Counted from the first letter of the stretch, positions 48,001-60,433 are shown. The stretch: 64,000 bases of DNA from Bryum argenteum (GCA_037043015.1 CM073322.1:30623864-30687863); one strand, 5' to 3'. Notes: a model not told the origin generated them from the sequence alone. A program made the numbers and translations.

Positions 48001-51000
48001 AACAGCGCATACATCTCGCAGAACGTCGGCTCCATCAGCGCCTTGTCGAAGATCTGCGATATCACGCCCGTCAGCGTCGTCGCCGAGTCGATGTTCGCCT
48101 CCTGCACCTGGACGAACAGCTTGTCGAAGTTCTGCGGCGTCAGCTTGTTCAAGATCCCCTTGATCAGCCTCTGCTTCGCTTGCTCCTCGTCCGACACCTT
48201 GCCCACCTCGTACCTGCTCTCCGCCTTGTGAATTGCGGGTAGCGGGGTCCGGGGCGACGGAATCAGCCCGGGACCCTTTCCTCCCGCCATCGGTTGTCGC
48301 AGCCACCTGTCCCCGTCCACGCCGTTCGGACTGCGCGCGGGCGGACCGGGCGTCATGAAATGGGGCATCGGGACGTTCCCGGGGCCCCGTTGGATCAGAC
48401 CGCTGAATCCGGCTTGCCCTGCCATGCCGGGATAATGCTGTGGCACTTGCGTGATCAGCCCCGGTTGCAGGCCCTGCCCCGGACGGAACCCGCCTTGCAT
48501 CGACATGTCCATGCGCACGTCCCCGGGCTGAATCCTTCCCGGAGACGGCACCAGACCCGGCTGTCTCGTCCACCGATCCTCGTCCGCTCCCTGCTGCGCG
48601 GCGCCTCCTCTTCTCGGCTGTCCCCCGCCACTCGACTGCCGGTCTAGATTCCGCGCGGGGCTCGTCAGCCCTTCCGCCCTGCTGTCCAGTAACAGCAGCT
48701 CCGCGATATCGTGCCGGATTTCGAAATTCGCCGGGAGTTCCCTGTTCTGGTCCCTGAAGGTGATCAGAAAATCGCGCGTGTACTTCCTGTCGCCCGTGTC
48801 CGCGGGATGCGCCACGGACATGCTTGGCGTTGGCAGTTCCGCTGCATCTTCCCAGTCGTCCACTTCCTTCGGTACGGACTTATCCTGCGTTGAGACGGAG
48901 TCCTTGGCGTCGCTGCCCGATGCGTTCGCTCCGGAAACCTCCGTTCGCTTCACCTCCACCGACTTCTTCTCCTCCGGTACTTTGTACGCGTTGTAAAGAT
49001 CCGCCGTGTTACCCGCCGCGTCCGCTCGCGCAAGTAACTCCTTCTTCTTCTTCTTCTTGCTTCCCGCCTTCGCCCCTCCTGACCCGAACTCGGGTTCCCC
49101 ACGATACGGGCTTCCACCGTGTCTGTTTCGCTCTCCACCGCCTGCACCACCTCGCTCACTTCCGTCACCGAGATCCCAGAAGCACTGCTCACCAGGGACG
49201 GGATCTCCAGATCGGACTCCGATTCGGACGCCCCCGACGGAGCATTCGCCTCGGATTTATACGAGTTGCTTGCCGTGGATTCCGCGTGTTCCAACCGTCT
49301 CGTGTTCACCTCTTCCTTCTCGGCCGAACCCCCTCTGCTCTCCACCGTATCCGATACGTCCACACTCTCCGCCTCCTGCCCGCTGGGCCCGACCATCGAG
49401 GCGTTCGACTGCGGACCGTCCTCCGCGACGGACTTGGGGCCTCCTCGCCGCTGCTGGACGGAACCGTACACTCCGCTTGCGGAACCGTCGCCTTCTCTTC
49501 CGACGCCGATGTGTCCGCCACCGGCTGCGAACCACTTCCACCGACTGCACCAGCCATGTCGTCGCTCCGGGCAACCTGATCCTCTACCACGTCGGTCTTC
49601 TCCACTGCTTCTGCACCGCCTGCCAACACACCGGATTCCTCCACTCCCGCTTCCTCGCTCCCCGCGGCATCCTTCATCCCACCATCGCCCATGTGCCCCT
49701 CCCGCGTAGGGGTCGACGGTTCCTGCGCCTCCACCACTGCCGGGCGCTCGTCTACCGTGGGAGGCCTTTTCACCAAGCCCGCCACGGGAGATGCCAGATA
49801 TTCCGCGCTCCTACCACCTGCCCCATCACCAGCCTCCGATTGCTCGAAACCCACCTGCTCCACGACCTCCGCACCCTTCTCGACTACCCCAGCCGAGCTG
49901 GATCCTGCTTCATTCGTCGCGTCCCCGCCCTCGACTGGCCCTGCACCACTGGTCTTGGGAGTCTTCGGAGTCGAAGGGAATGTACCCAGGTCCACCTCCA
50001 CACCCTCACCCTCGCTCACGTGTCTTGCCGCCTCCTCACCCAGGCTCCCGCTGCCCGAACTCGAGTTCCGGGAAACCTTCGCGTCCTCTCCAACCCTCTC
50101 TTCCACGGCGCTCACCTTTTCCGCCACGGGCCCTGTGGGTTCGTCCTTCGCAAGCAACGAAGAGAGACCAGCCGACCCGCTGGACCCCTCCGGAATCACT
50201 ATGGACGTGTCTGTTTTCGGAGTGCTCTCCGACTCCACCGGCGTTCCTACCTTACCCTGTGCTGCGACGACGTTCTGCGCGGCACCAGACTCGCTGTTGC
50301 TGATCGCTGCGGCAACCTCTCCAGCCGCTTCGCTCTCCGGGCTCGTATCTGCAATCGGGACAACTGTTAGTCCAGACCCAAAACAAGACCCCACACCAAA
50401 TCTGGCACAAACCCTCCGTTACACGAGCCGACACCGCACGTCAAAGATCACAGACGACCCCCCCAGACTCCGACAGACCCACGCTGTGCCAACGTCGCGC
50501 ATCTGCACATACACTACACCTTCGATTACCCCTCTCTGTACCCGTGCGTACCTGGATGAGACGTTTTGCCACCACCCTTGGCACTCCCTGCCTTGGACTC
50601 TTCCGCCTTGCTTCCCACGTTCTTCACGGGGGCATACACTGCGGTGCTGCCGTGGGCTCCGGACTGGGTCCTCTGCAGGCCTCCTGCTCTGTGGCTGCCG
50701 AGAACGCCCGACCCTGCCGAATGGCTCTTCTCCGTCGGGTTCTGACCACCCTGCTCGGCGGTCTTCTCGCTCTCGGGGCCCTGGAAACTTGCCTGCTGAT
50801 GTTGCTGTTGCTGCTGCTGCCGCTGTTGTCTGTCCTTCTTGCTGTTCTTCCTCACGTTCGAATTCCCGGTCGTCTTTGCAGCATCTACTTTCACTTTCTC
50901 GCCAGAGGTTCCTGCACCGCCTGTGCCAGGAGAAGTCATCATTCTCGGACTGACACCACTTGCATTCGAAGAACCCGTTACCGGCTTAGGAGGGACGACA

Positions 51001-54000
51001 GTAACACTCGGCCGACCCACGACGGGGGCGGATGCCCCGCCCGACCCCAGCCCGCTCCCTACTACACCGACATACGACGGACCGACGCTCGCGCTCGTAG
51101 AGTCCGACCCCGTCGATGCATGCCCGTTCGCACCGTTCACCGAACCTTCGCTACTGGCATCGCTGCCTGCAACCGGGGCCGAACCCGATGCCGATGCTTC
51201 CACGTCACCAAACTTGAATGCGACGGACGAAGTCGGTGAAGGAAGCACGGAGCTCGGGGTCAGCGGCGCGGGAGGGGACACGGGAGGCACGCTCAGGCTG
51301 GGCGGCCTCCCGTTCGACATGATCGGGGAGTTCATCCCCAGCGGAGGTGCGTTGGCTCTAAGGCTGCCAATCACGGGTTGAGCCGGGATGCCTTGAACGG
51401 GAGGGACCGCCATCATGAGCGGTGCCACTGGAGAGGTGCTCAACAGCTCGCTCGAAACAGGGCCTGCACTTGCAGACCCCAGCGAAGCCACGGCCACCAC
51501 CTGCGGCCCAACTTTTGACCCAGGGGGTACTGGTGGCCCAAAAGGCATCCCTTGCGGCGGCGGCCCGGGATTGTAAAAGCCCCTGAGCGGAGGAGAACCA
51601 GCGAGCTGTGCTCCGGGGAACCCACTCGCCTTCCCTGGAAGCCCGAGCCCAGGATACGGCGGCTGAGAATACGGCTGATAGTAAGCAGCAGCCAGGTGGT
51701 GTGACGGGTTGTACGTCACGGGAGGTGCTCTCTGTTGCGAGCTCAGACCGTTACTAGAATTCCTACCGCCACTCGCCAGACCGGATGGAGCCCCCAACTC
51801 TGGACTCTCCTTCTTTACCGAATCCAATTTCAGTTCCTCGTGAGTCTTTGGATCCACGATTTTTACAGCCCTGCTCTGAGGCTTCTGCGGAATGAACTGA
51901 CTTGCGGGAGGAGGCCCATACGTAAGACCCCCGGGCATTGGCCCACCCATATTGGGTACTAGCTGATGCGCCATTTGACCCATAGTCTGTGCAGACAACG
52001 CATTAGGCAACTGGCTACCCATGGGAGTACCTAGCAATTGTGGATTGTGATGGGCGGCCGGCATCATGGGCCCCGGCTGAGGATATTTCATGCCCTGGTT
52101 CAGCCTTTCCTGCTGCACCATGCCCTGCTGCTGTGGCATCGCCTGCTGCTGCTGCTGTTGATGATGGTGATGCTGCTGCTGCTGATGTTGGTGATGCTGC
52201 TGGTGTTGCAACTGGGCAAACTGCACATAACAACACTCACGGATCAGAATCGCTCCGCTGTGCGGTAACACCGGATGAACACGCTCTCGCTCGTGACATT
52301 CACTGGATCGCAAGCATACAGCATCCGCGTAAGCGCCCTTCCCCTCCGCAACCACAACACACAATCGAAACGCGGCGTTCCCGACACACCACTTGCTGCA
52401 CGAAGTAAAAACGACTGCCACTAATCTTCGCACTCGACTGCATTCCCTACCGCCTCCTTTCCTCCCTCAGCTTCAAACGAGCCAGACTGCTGTTCCTCCA
52501 TGCCCTACAACTGCCTCTATGAACCATCAAGACGCACCAAAGAGAGTTTCAGCCGGTACCTGCATCATGTGCTGTCCCGTCATGTGCAGGTTGTTGGCCT
52601 GCGGATGCTGCGGGTACCCGGGCGTTTGACCTAGTTGCTGCGGGGAAGGGGCTTGAGCCGTCGGAGCAACCGGCACTGGACCTTGAGAACCCATACCCGC
52701 TTGCATATGTTGCACCGTTCCTGCTGCGGGTTGTTGCTCACTTGCGCCGCCCACGTTTCTTACGCCAATCTGGAACCCCAATGTCCCCACCCACAAATCA
52801 GCCCCTGATACGGACACCGGATACACTTCGACTCGTCATCACCCCAATATCCATTTTCGATCCCCCCACAGAAACCATAACCTCACCATAACAATATGCC
52901 ACAATGCCGTCCCCTGTTTCATGGTCGCTGCAAACCATCATCACCGCTACCCAAAAGGCATCGGGAAGTCAACTTTACGACGCTTTCGGCGACAACAGGC
53001 AAGCAGACACCAAGGCCCTACCGTGGACCCGTTGCAAATATATATACTCAAACAAGCATTCATCCGACACACGCAAACGGCTGAGGTACATCCCTCCCCG
53101 TTCACGCCGGAGTGTAACGAGATGTCTCGCCCACAAGAAAGTACCTAGGTCCAAGCGCCCACATTACCTGCGCGTTCTGTTGTTGCCCGAAGCCGATGCC
53201 GCCATTCTCGGCGACGGTCTGGGCTCGAATCGTGCCTGAGCTCACAACATGCCCAATACGGTCACCACTAGGTTCAACGTGCACCACAACACCGTGCAAA
53301 GTGTTCAAGCATCTCGTCACAGAAACACTCTTCAGAGCAACGACACACCCGAAACAACCATACACTCGAAAAAAAAAGTGCCATCACTCACCGTTTTCAT
53401 CTGCTCGTCCAGATTCGGTGGAGCGGAATTCGTACGCTGTGGATACTTCGCACACGCACACAAACACAACAACACTTTCTCAAACAACCTCGCACGTCAT
53501 AGGATGATCCAACAACGTCAATAACCACGACCGACGCTCGTCTACCCCAAACTGGACCGACCACAAACTTCCTACACACTTCGACCCCCTTCATCACTGC
53601 AGTCCGACCCACTAATCCCCTGCCTGACTCAAAGCGAAACATCCCAGACAAATCGGCAGGTTACGAAAACACGACTGGGATAGAGTGCGTTGCATACAGA
53701 AGGTGCCGACGGCTTCCCACTCGTTGAAGGGCCACCAATCGGCGCAAAGTCCCCAAACTGGAAAGAGAAAGAATTCTGCGACGCGTGCGAGGCTGGAGAC
53801 GCCGCAGCTGCACAACAGAGCCACCCATCACAACCCCTCACATGGTGAAAAAACAACCTTGCTAGATAGCCCCCCTCCAGAAACACGGCATCAGACTTGC
53901 AGATGCTCCCACGGGGCACCAATATTAGAACGTCCTAGAGTGATTGCTATCGAGCTCGAGCACTCGACACCCGACACGCAACCTGGATTCACCTCATGGG

Positions 54001-56099
54001 CCGCCAACATGGACCCATCGCACGCATCAGGAAACAAACACAAACCAACCACCGGCACGCGCTGCTCACCAGAGGGCGTCGAGGCTTCCGGACCCGCGGC
54101 CAGGCTTGTAGGAGGAGCGGGTGGTTTGCTGGTCGGAGGTTGCTTCGCAACGCCCGGAGCACCGACACCTGCGTTTCCAGACGTTCTCCCAGGCATTGTG
54201 CCCTTCAGATCTGAACTCTGTTGCGCGCCCCCAATCTGTGACTGTTGATTTGTGTCTGCAGGTCCCACACCTTGCCGAACCCCTGCCGCCACAATGGAAA
54301 ACAATCTCAGCTACTGTGTGACACGACGACCCCTCGTTCCGAGTCACAGGCCCAGCGTACACATCGTCACACTCACAAAACTCAAATCGCTCGGACACCG
54401 AGGTCCACTGCCATCCATGCTAATAAAACCCGCACAATGACCCCTTCGTGCGTCACATACATGCCAGAGATCCCTCACCTTGCTGCTGAGCGCTGATGGG
54501 CACCGGCGACCCCAGCTGCTGTACTCTGTTGTTCGCACCTTGCTCGGGAGGCCCTGCGCCTCTTCCAGAGACAGAAGGTCCATTTGCGCGCTTTCCACTG
54601 CCACATATCAGAACGGAACACGTCAGTACGCACTTCTAACCCCTGGCACACTTCTAACCCCCTGGCACATGCGTTCCGATGCGCTAATCACTCGTCCAAC
54701 TGGATAGAAATGAGCCGGAATCACATTGTAGCTTCGACAATGCACGACAAAACTCTCGCTTACAAGTTGGCGGCCTCCTCTCTCCCAGGTCACATGGCCA
54801 GGACCGGCGCCAGCCCTATCTCCCCTATCGTAAACATTCCATATACAGAGATCGAGAGACACCGGTGCACCACCAAGTCCCATGCGTCCACCGCGTAGAC
54901 AGGCCCCGCAAGGGAACACTCAACACTTCCCGCTACTCATGCATCCCCTATCAACTCGCCGATTCCTCGACACTATCCCACCGCCGCCTGGAGGATGTAG
55001 GAGCGACCCCATGACACTTCTCGCCACCGCCACCCCGGCGGTTCCCAGCCTTCCACTATCCTCTACACAGTCCACTGTCGGGACCACCTCGAGACTCGTA
55101 CACCCGAGACAGAGATGCCCCGGTGCTGTGCGAACCCCGCCCATCCCCAACACGAGATGGCAGCCACAACACTCGTCCCATGATCGATCCTTCCTGGACC
55201 TGGCCATTTCCGGCCGACAGTGCAACTGCTCCTGTACACGGGGTCTGGACCCTCAAGCCTCCCCCATCCATGACTCCCACCCACTCGGACGCGCGAACCA
55301 ACACTCCCGGGTCTAATCTAATCGGGCCTCCGGAGGGTCAGCCGCGACGCTCCGCTTCCTTCGACATCGACGGCCACATGGGGGCATCGGATCGGCCAGT
55401 TCCTACCGTGGGTCGCCACAATACCCTTCCCCTGGCGTGCATGCCCTAACTTGGTGCTCGTGCATTTCGTTCACTGCTGCTACCTGTACGCATTTTCCCT
55501 CGTGGCATGATGCGTGCCGTGTTCGACCCAGATGATAGCCCACAGAAACCCTTGACCAATCAACTACGAGCGTCGCTCAGAGAGCATGGCCCTCTTTCTC
55601 TAATCTAATCGCCAGATGATCTTCAAACGCCCAGATTCCCGAAGTGTGCACGCCACGGGCTCCGCATCCTAATCGATGATGGAGAAGGCCCTCACGATGG
55701 CCCTAAAGCGGACGCCAACGCTCGAGGGCCACGAGCGGGATCGACTAACAGGACCCGATCGCACCGCAGAGCTACTACTGCTGCGGCGTGAGAGGACGCG
55801 GGCAACGGCAATCGTTCAACCAAATCAATAAAATCAATCAACCCAGTCCATGCAAGTGGAACTTACCCACGGTTGGTGGAAGCGGCCACGGCCGTGGGGC
55901 GAGCAGCGGATGCAACTGACGGAGACGGCTGCGGCGGCCCTGCACCGGCAGGGGCGCTGTTGAAGGGACCGGGCCCTCCGCCCTTGAGAGAAATGGATTG
56001 ACCGCCACCGGCTCGCGAATGCCCAGGACCACCGCCCGCTCTCCCAGCCTTTTTCAGCTGTGCCTCGCTCCGGTCTCCCTTGCCTTGGTGATGGGACAT
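43233..56099 (-). CDS. EIF4G: Translation initiation factor eIF4G, plant type with an added W2 domain
   Basis: Eighteen exons: 56099-55867, 54597-54479, 54282-54070, 53807-53698, 53436-53392, 53218-53168, 52769-52560, 52220-50552, 50348-47285, 46901-46271, 45951-45758, 45597-45237, 45051-44974, 44741-44640, 44306-44231, 43925-43837, 43528-43460, 43307-43233. Phases close if three single missing bases are allowed, giving about 2,463 residues. Plant eIF4G features: N-terminal MSHHQGKGDRSEAQLKKAGR, RTNSAPPNLDEQ (about 226), a Gln/His tract (about 335), KIVDPKTHEELKLD (about 440), the eIF4E-binding KYTRDFLITF (Tyr about 1407), MIF4G (about 1610-1835, binding eIF4A/eIF3) and MA3 (about 2105-2300). 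Downstream exons encode a W2 domain (DLVKWIEKNVP; KLFDNFYREE; VISEDAYLNWKDD; KWLAWL and an acidic tail). It scaffolds the cap-binding complex. A stop at 45228 would end the protein after MA3 (about 2,303 residues) if exon 12 reads through. Confidence 0.88.
45228..45230 (-). other. Alternative stop codon after MA3
   Basis: If exon 12 is not spliced at 45237 the frame reads through to TAA here, ending KRTNLQKLHPVG. This gives a protein of the usual land-plant layout without W2. The donor at 45237 (GTGGGC) is weak, so both products are plausible. Confidence 0.5.
45915..45916 (-). other. Apparent one-base gap in eIF4G exon 11
   Basis: With the acceptor at 45951 the exon starts with the MA3-like SVGDLEEAAFC, then needs one extra base (GG to GGG) to enter the conserved ELRAPHHHAEMV frame. 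A second acceptor at 45946 avoids the shift but replaces the conserved helix with GPGGSSILR. Confidence 0.55.
49097..49100 (-). other. Apparent one-base gap in eIF4G exon 9 (GGGG run)
   Basis: Reading changes from TDTVEARIVG to GEPEFGSGGAKAGSKKKKKK across a four-base G run on the gene strand. One more G restores a single frame, and the downstream exon phases then close. Confidence 0.8.
49436..49439 (-). other. Apparent one-base gap in eIF4G exon 9 (CCCC run)
   Basis: Reading changes from TVPSSSGEEAP to KSVAEDGPQSNASMVGP across a four-base C run on the gene strand. One more C restores the frame. Together with the gap at 49097-49100 this brings the 3,064-nt exon to the phase required by its splice sites. 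Confidence 0.8.
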
Positions 56100-56445
56100 A
56101 TATGAGTGCTTTCGTCCCTCCCTTGCGCTTCTTTAAGAGGGATCTCCTGATCCGCCTACTGCGACCTGCGTCGCCGACCAGCCACCTGCGGCCGCGCCTG
56201 CCTTACACCAATTCTCTCGCACACATTTCACCGGACCCGAGCCTCAGAGCACTGCGGCCCGCGATTCCGAGCACAAACCCTCGCTCGCCTCGTGTGCGCG
56301 TCGCTAACTGAGAGAGTGTCAAAATTGAGCGAGCAGAAGAACGCGGTGCTGCGGTCCGGGCACCCGGGCGCGGGCTGGATGCTGCCAACAGCGAAAGCAC
56401 GAGGCTAAAACGGACGCCGTGGATGTCCGGGCCACCACCTGCACC

Positions 56446-56454
56446 AAACCCTAA
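56446..56454 (+). promoter_or_regulatory. Telo-box AAACCCTAA upstream of eIF4G
   Basis: An exact telo-box about 350 bp upstream of the eIF4G start codon, a motif frequent in promoters of plant translation-machinery genes. The mirrored copy is at 60079-60087. Its activity is inferred. Confidence 0.5.
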
Positions 56455-56494
56455 CGATCACGTCTTCGCAACGTTCCAGGACGGAGGAGGGCAG

Positions 56495-56497
<3 letters not shown>

Positions 56498-56533
<36 letters not shown>
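56498..56533 (+). repeat. GA microsatellite in the eIF4G 5' region
   Basis: 36-nt GA run, read as CT on the gene strand, a common feature of plant 5' leaders. The right-arm counterpart (59998-60035) has 38 nt. Confidence 0.9.
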
Positions 56534-56536
<3 letters not shown>

Positions 56537-57350
56537 GATAGAGAGGAGGGAGAAGAGAAGGAGGAGGGAGACACAAACCCCGAGAATTCACAAGGCATGC
56601 GTCGGCATTCGGCGATGGCGGGGATGGTGTCAATGTAAGTTGTTGAATGATGATGTGAAACAAACTCTGCAGCAAAGCATACAACTCTGCTAGCTAGAGG
56701 AACCAATAGCAGCGAGCCTGTCCTGCCCTTCCCTCCCTTTCCCTCTCCCCCCCGGCCCCGACCTAGGGTTTCTTCCGATGGACCTCCGGGCGGGCCCCGG
56801 GTTTCGCCTTCCGGTTTTCGCCGGTTCTCACTCCCTCCCTCTTCTCCTGTCGCTGACGACGGGAGGGGGTCGCAGGTCTCCCCACATCGTTCGCCGGGGT
56901 CTTCGGGCCTGGTCTTAACCCTTGAAGCACGGGGCCCATCAAATCAAGCTCTACACATTCGATCAAGTTTACAGTATATTTATTGGCTTTGTCCAGACTG
57001 AGTCCATGCGACGACTACCCCCTTCACTTAACCCCTAAAGTCGACTAGCCTCTAACCTGCAAACAATCTTGAAACTGCCTTCATTCAACGCAACGTGAAT
57101 ATTCCCAATCTTTGACAGATATTCATAACTGTAGCTAGGTTGTGGAGGGGCGAGCCCCACCACGTTGGGTGGATGGGTGGATGGAAGGGCGACGGATATG
57201 AATACAATGAAATAAAACATCTAGTAGCTTATATAACTACCTTGGATTACTGAAAAAATCTAAAATATATCAAAGAAGAAATAGTTCAAAAGTAGATCAA
57301 ACTTTCCCTCGCCAAGTGTAAAATCATAGCATTCAAAGTTGGAGGAAAAG

Positions 57351-57354
<4 letters not shown>

Positions 57355-57382
<28 letters not shown>
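57355..57382 (+). repeat. AT microsatellite, left arm
   Basis: 28-nt AT run; the right-arm counterpart is 32 nt (59144-59175). Confidence 0.9.
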
Positions 57383-57384
<2 letters not shown>

Positions 57385-57462
57385 TTCCTTGTTGTAGAAA
57401 GAGTAAAACACCGCATTAGGAATTTTTGCACTTGTCCATATGACAACGCACTTGTCGCCTGT

Positions 57463-57634
57463 CAACAACCATCTCCTACGGTGACCTTCACTTCCGCTTC
57501 GTGTGTAATTTTTCCCGAGTTAATTATCTGCCCATCAATAACTCAAACTTCACGTGGCGTGTGTTTTGTGAAAATCTACGCACCACACTGCGCTGCAAAC
57601 TTTGGGTGTATGAAAATACCCGTAGCCTCGGAGT
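57463..57634 (-). pseudogene. Mirror copy of the retroelement protease fragment
   Basis: Inverse copy of 58892-59063. Only the part of the protease region that lies within the arm is present. The coding sense breaks at 57634, so this side of the spacer lacks the preceding gag-like sequence. Confidence 0.7.
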
Positions 57635-57704
57635 GTGGGTGAGCTCCAACATGTGAGCCATCCATTCCCGAAAAAAGTGTGGGTGAGCTCCAACATGTGA
57701 GCCA
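57633..57704. repeat. 28-bp direct repeat at the left junction
   Basis: GTGTGGGTGAGCTCCAACAT plus eight more bases occurs at 57633-57660 and again at 57677-57704, 44 bp apart. The first copy overlaps the last two bases of the left arm. Confidence 0.85.
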
Positions 57705-58891
57705 ACATGTGCTGCACATGCTGGACTTTTGGATGTGTTGATGGAGAAGTCTCTGCGTAGTCTTTGTAAGTAGTTTTGATAATTTTCTCACCCACACTTC
57801 TTGTTACCTTGAGCTATGTAAATTCTAATCCTCCCACACGTGAGGAACCTCTCATCACCATAGAATCATCATGCGACCCGCATGAGGACCCGCTATCACG
57901 TCCCATCACCATGGGTTTGTAATGTTACAAACGTTCTTTTGTGTAAATGTTACTCAAGAATCCGATTTTTACATTTATTTCATGTCATTTATGTGATTAC
58001 ATCATATGTGAAAATTGTAGTTAATTGACTTAATTCTTGAGCAATGAATAGGTTCAAGAACATGATGAAATTCCAAGTGTAGAGAAGGTGAGGGAAATTG
58101 CAAACACGGTGGTTGAGCGAAAGATGCAGGTGAAGTAATATGTTATTTTTCAGTTTTCTATTTAGTAGAGTTTAGGTTGGTAGATTGGTATCTTGATAGT
58201 TAGTTGTCAACTATGTTAAAGTTTTATTCATCGAATAAAATGTTTCTTCATCAATATGCGAAGATATGGTATTGATCCCACATGTACAACTTGAAACTCC
58301 ACTAAATGCTTGGGTTGAAACAACATGCTATGGAATGAGTCCAGTTTGGTGGCTCGATTTCGCGGGGGTTTAAATGATGAGGTCTTAGACTCAATTGCCA
58401 CGGCCGAAAAGCAACCTCGTGGTTTGCGGGAATGGATGGCCATGGCATCTCGAATAGATGAGCAAATATGGGTACGACGTCAACGACGCACTCTTTCGTT
58501 GTTTCTTGGCACTCAAGCACCATCGCGCTCTCAGGATCCTCCGGTGTTGTCTGGTCTAACATCGATGGACCTCGACGCGGTTCATGTCACCACTGCTTTG
58601 GCGAAAATTGCCTCCAAACGGGCGGAATACCAGAAGCAACGCCGCTCCTGGGGTTGTGGTAAAATTGGGCACGTGCGAGTTTGGTGTCCGGTGAACCCAT
58701 CCGAACCTCTCTCACTTTCAGCTTTGCGAGAAACTGGTTCTTGGGAGTCGGGGGAAGGAGTAGCCCAAGACTGAAGGCCTCGAACCATGACCTGCACAGG
58801 GCAGCCTTGTATCAGAATGCTACGTTAAATCCAGAGACACATCTCACGTTAGAGGCTTTAGTAAATAATACTCAAATGGTTATTTTAGTTG
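57635..58891. other. Spacer of the inverted repeat
   Basis: 1,257 bp of unique sequence. 57917-57961 is a fragment of the CACTA-like foldback family. 58051-58128 has an exon-like frame (EHDEIPSVEKVREIANTVVE) ending at a GTGAAG donor. 58325-58891 is retroelement-derived. No intact gene. Confidence 0.7.
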
Positions 58892-59063
58892 ACTCCGAGG
58901 CTACGGGTATTTTCATACACCCAAAGTTTGCAGCGCAGTGTGGTGCGTAGATTTTCACAAAACACACGCCACGTGAAGTTTGAGTTATTGATGGGCAGAT
59001 AATTAACTCGGGAAAAATTACACACGAAGCGGAAGTGAAGGTCACCGTAGGAGATGGTTGTTG
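58325..59063 (+). pseudogene. Ty3/gypsy gag-protease remnant
   Basis: Plus-strand frames show a gag-like segment (VARFRGGLNDEV; ASRIDEQIWVRRQRR), a CCHC zinc knuckle whose first cysteine is serine (SWGCGKIGHVRVWC) and, after a frameshift, a retropepsin-like motif in which the usual LVDSGATG reads LVDSEATG, followed by FIHPKFA. Stops follow. The altered active-site glycine, broken zinc knuckle, frameshift and stops show an inactive fragment. No reverse transcriptase, integrase or LTR is seen. The protease region crosses the spacer/right-arm boundary (58892) without interruption. Confidence 0.75.
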
Positions 59064-59141
59064 ACAGGCGACAAGTGCGTTGTCATATGGACAAGTGCAA
59101 AAATTCCTAATGCGGTGTTTTACTCTTTCTACAACAAGGAA

Positions 59142-59143
<2 letters not shown>

Positions 59144-59175
<32 letters not shown>
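59144..59175 (+). repeat. AT microsatellite, right arm
   Basis: 32-nt AT run; four bases longer than its mirror at 57355-57382. Confidence 0.9.
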
Positions 59176-59179
<4 letters not shown>

Positions 59180-59994
59180 CTTTTCCTCCAACTTTGAATG
59201 CTATGATTTTACACTTGGCGAGGGAAAGTTTGATCTACTTTTGAACTATTTCTTCTTTGATATATTTTAGATTTTTTCAGTAATCCAAGGTAGTTATATA
59301 AGCTACTAGATGTTTTATTTCATTGTATTCATATCCGTCGCCCTTCCATCCACCCATCCACCCAACGTGGTGGGGCTCGCCCCTCCACAACCTAGCTACA
59401 GTTATGAATATCTGTCAAAGATTGGGAATATTCACGTTGCGTTGAATGAAGGCAGTTTCAAGATTGTTTGCAGGTTAGAGGCTAGTCGACTTTAGGGGTT
59501 AAGTGAAGGGGGTAGTCGTCGCATGGACTCAGTCTGGACAAAGCCAATAAATATACTGTAAACTTGATCGAATGTGTAGAGCTTGATTTGATGGGCCCCG
59601 TGCTTCAAGGGTTAAGACCAGGCCCGAAGACCCCGGCGAACGATGTGGGGAGACCTGCGACCCCCTCCCGTCGTCAGCGACAGGAGAAGAGGGAGGGAGT
59701 GAGAACCGGCGAAAACCGGAAGGCGAAACCCGGGGCCCGCCCGGAGGTCCATCGGAAGAAACCCTAGGTCGGGGCCGGGGGGGAGAGGGAAAGGGAGGGA
59801 AGGGCAGGACAGGCTCGCTGCTATTGGTTCCTCTAGCTAGCAGAGTTGTATGCTTTGCTGCAGAGTTTGTTTCACATCATCATTCAACAACTTACATTGA
59901 CACCATCCCCGCCATCGCCGAATGCCGACGCATGCCTTGTGAATTCTCGGGGTTTGTGTCTCCCCTCCTCCTTCTCTTCTCCCTCCTCTCTATC

Positions 59995-59997
<3 letters not shown>

Positions 59998-60035
<38 letters not shown>
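59998..60035 (+). repeat. CT microsatellite, right arm
   Basis: 38-nt CT run; two bases longer than its mirror at 56498-56533. Confidence 0.9.
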
Positions 60036-60038
<3 letters not shown>

Positions 60039-60078
60039 CTGCCCTCCTCCGTCCTGGAACGTTGCGAAGACGTGATCG

Positions 60079-60087
60079 TTAGGGTTT
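60079..60087 (-). promoter_or_regulatory. Telo-box, mirrored copy
   Basis: AAACCCTAA on the minus strand, mirror of 56446-56454, about 350 bp upstream of the duplicated eIF4G start. Confidence 0.5.
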
Positions 60088-60433
60088 GGTGCAGGTGGTG
60101 GCCCGGACATCCACGGCGTCCGTTTTAGCCTCGTGCTTTCGCTGTTGGCAGCATCCAGCCCGCGCCCGGGTGCCCGGACCGCAGCACCGCGTTCTTCTGC
60201 TCGCTCAATTTTGACACTCTCTCAGTTAGCGACGCGCACACGAGGCGAGCGAGGGTTTGTGCTCGGAATCGCGGGCCGCAGTGCTCTGAGGCTCGGGTCC
60301 GGTGAAATGTGTGCGAGAGAATTGGTGTAAGGCAGGCGCGGCCGCAGGTGGCTGGTCGGCGACGCAGGTCGCAGTAGGCGGATCAGGAGATCCCTCTTAA
60401 AGAAGCGCAAGGGAGGGACGAAAGCACTCATAT

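Larger units (their letters stand above)
52533..57634 (+). repeat. Left arm of a large inverted repeat
   Basis: 5,102 bp that is the inverse complement of 58892-64000. Coordinates of the two arms sum to 116526 at the inner end and 116533 at the outer end. The 7-bp drift is fully explained by microsatellite and homopolymer length (AT run +4, GA run +2, G run +1 on the right). I found only a few further one-base indels. It holds the promoter, 5' leader and exons 1-7 of eIF4G. The outer limit is set by the window end on the other side. Confidence 0.95.

Noticed and set aside
47124..48242. 372-codon open frame on the plus strand
   Set aside because: It is the antisense shadow of the MIF4G-coding exon, whose minus-strand translation has clear conserved motifs; GC-rich coding sequence opens the opposite frames.
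49006..50953. Long plus-strand frames of 420-454 codons
   Set aside because: Arginine/proline-rich antisense shadows of eIF4G exons 8 and 9; no independent motif or splice structure.
58325..59063. Intact retrotransposon in the spacer
   Set aside because: Only gag-tail, a broken zinc knuckle and part of a protease are present, with a frameshift and stops; no LTR, reverse transcriptase or integrase.
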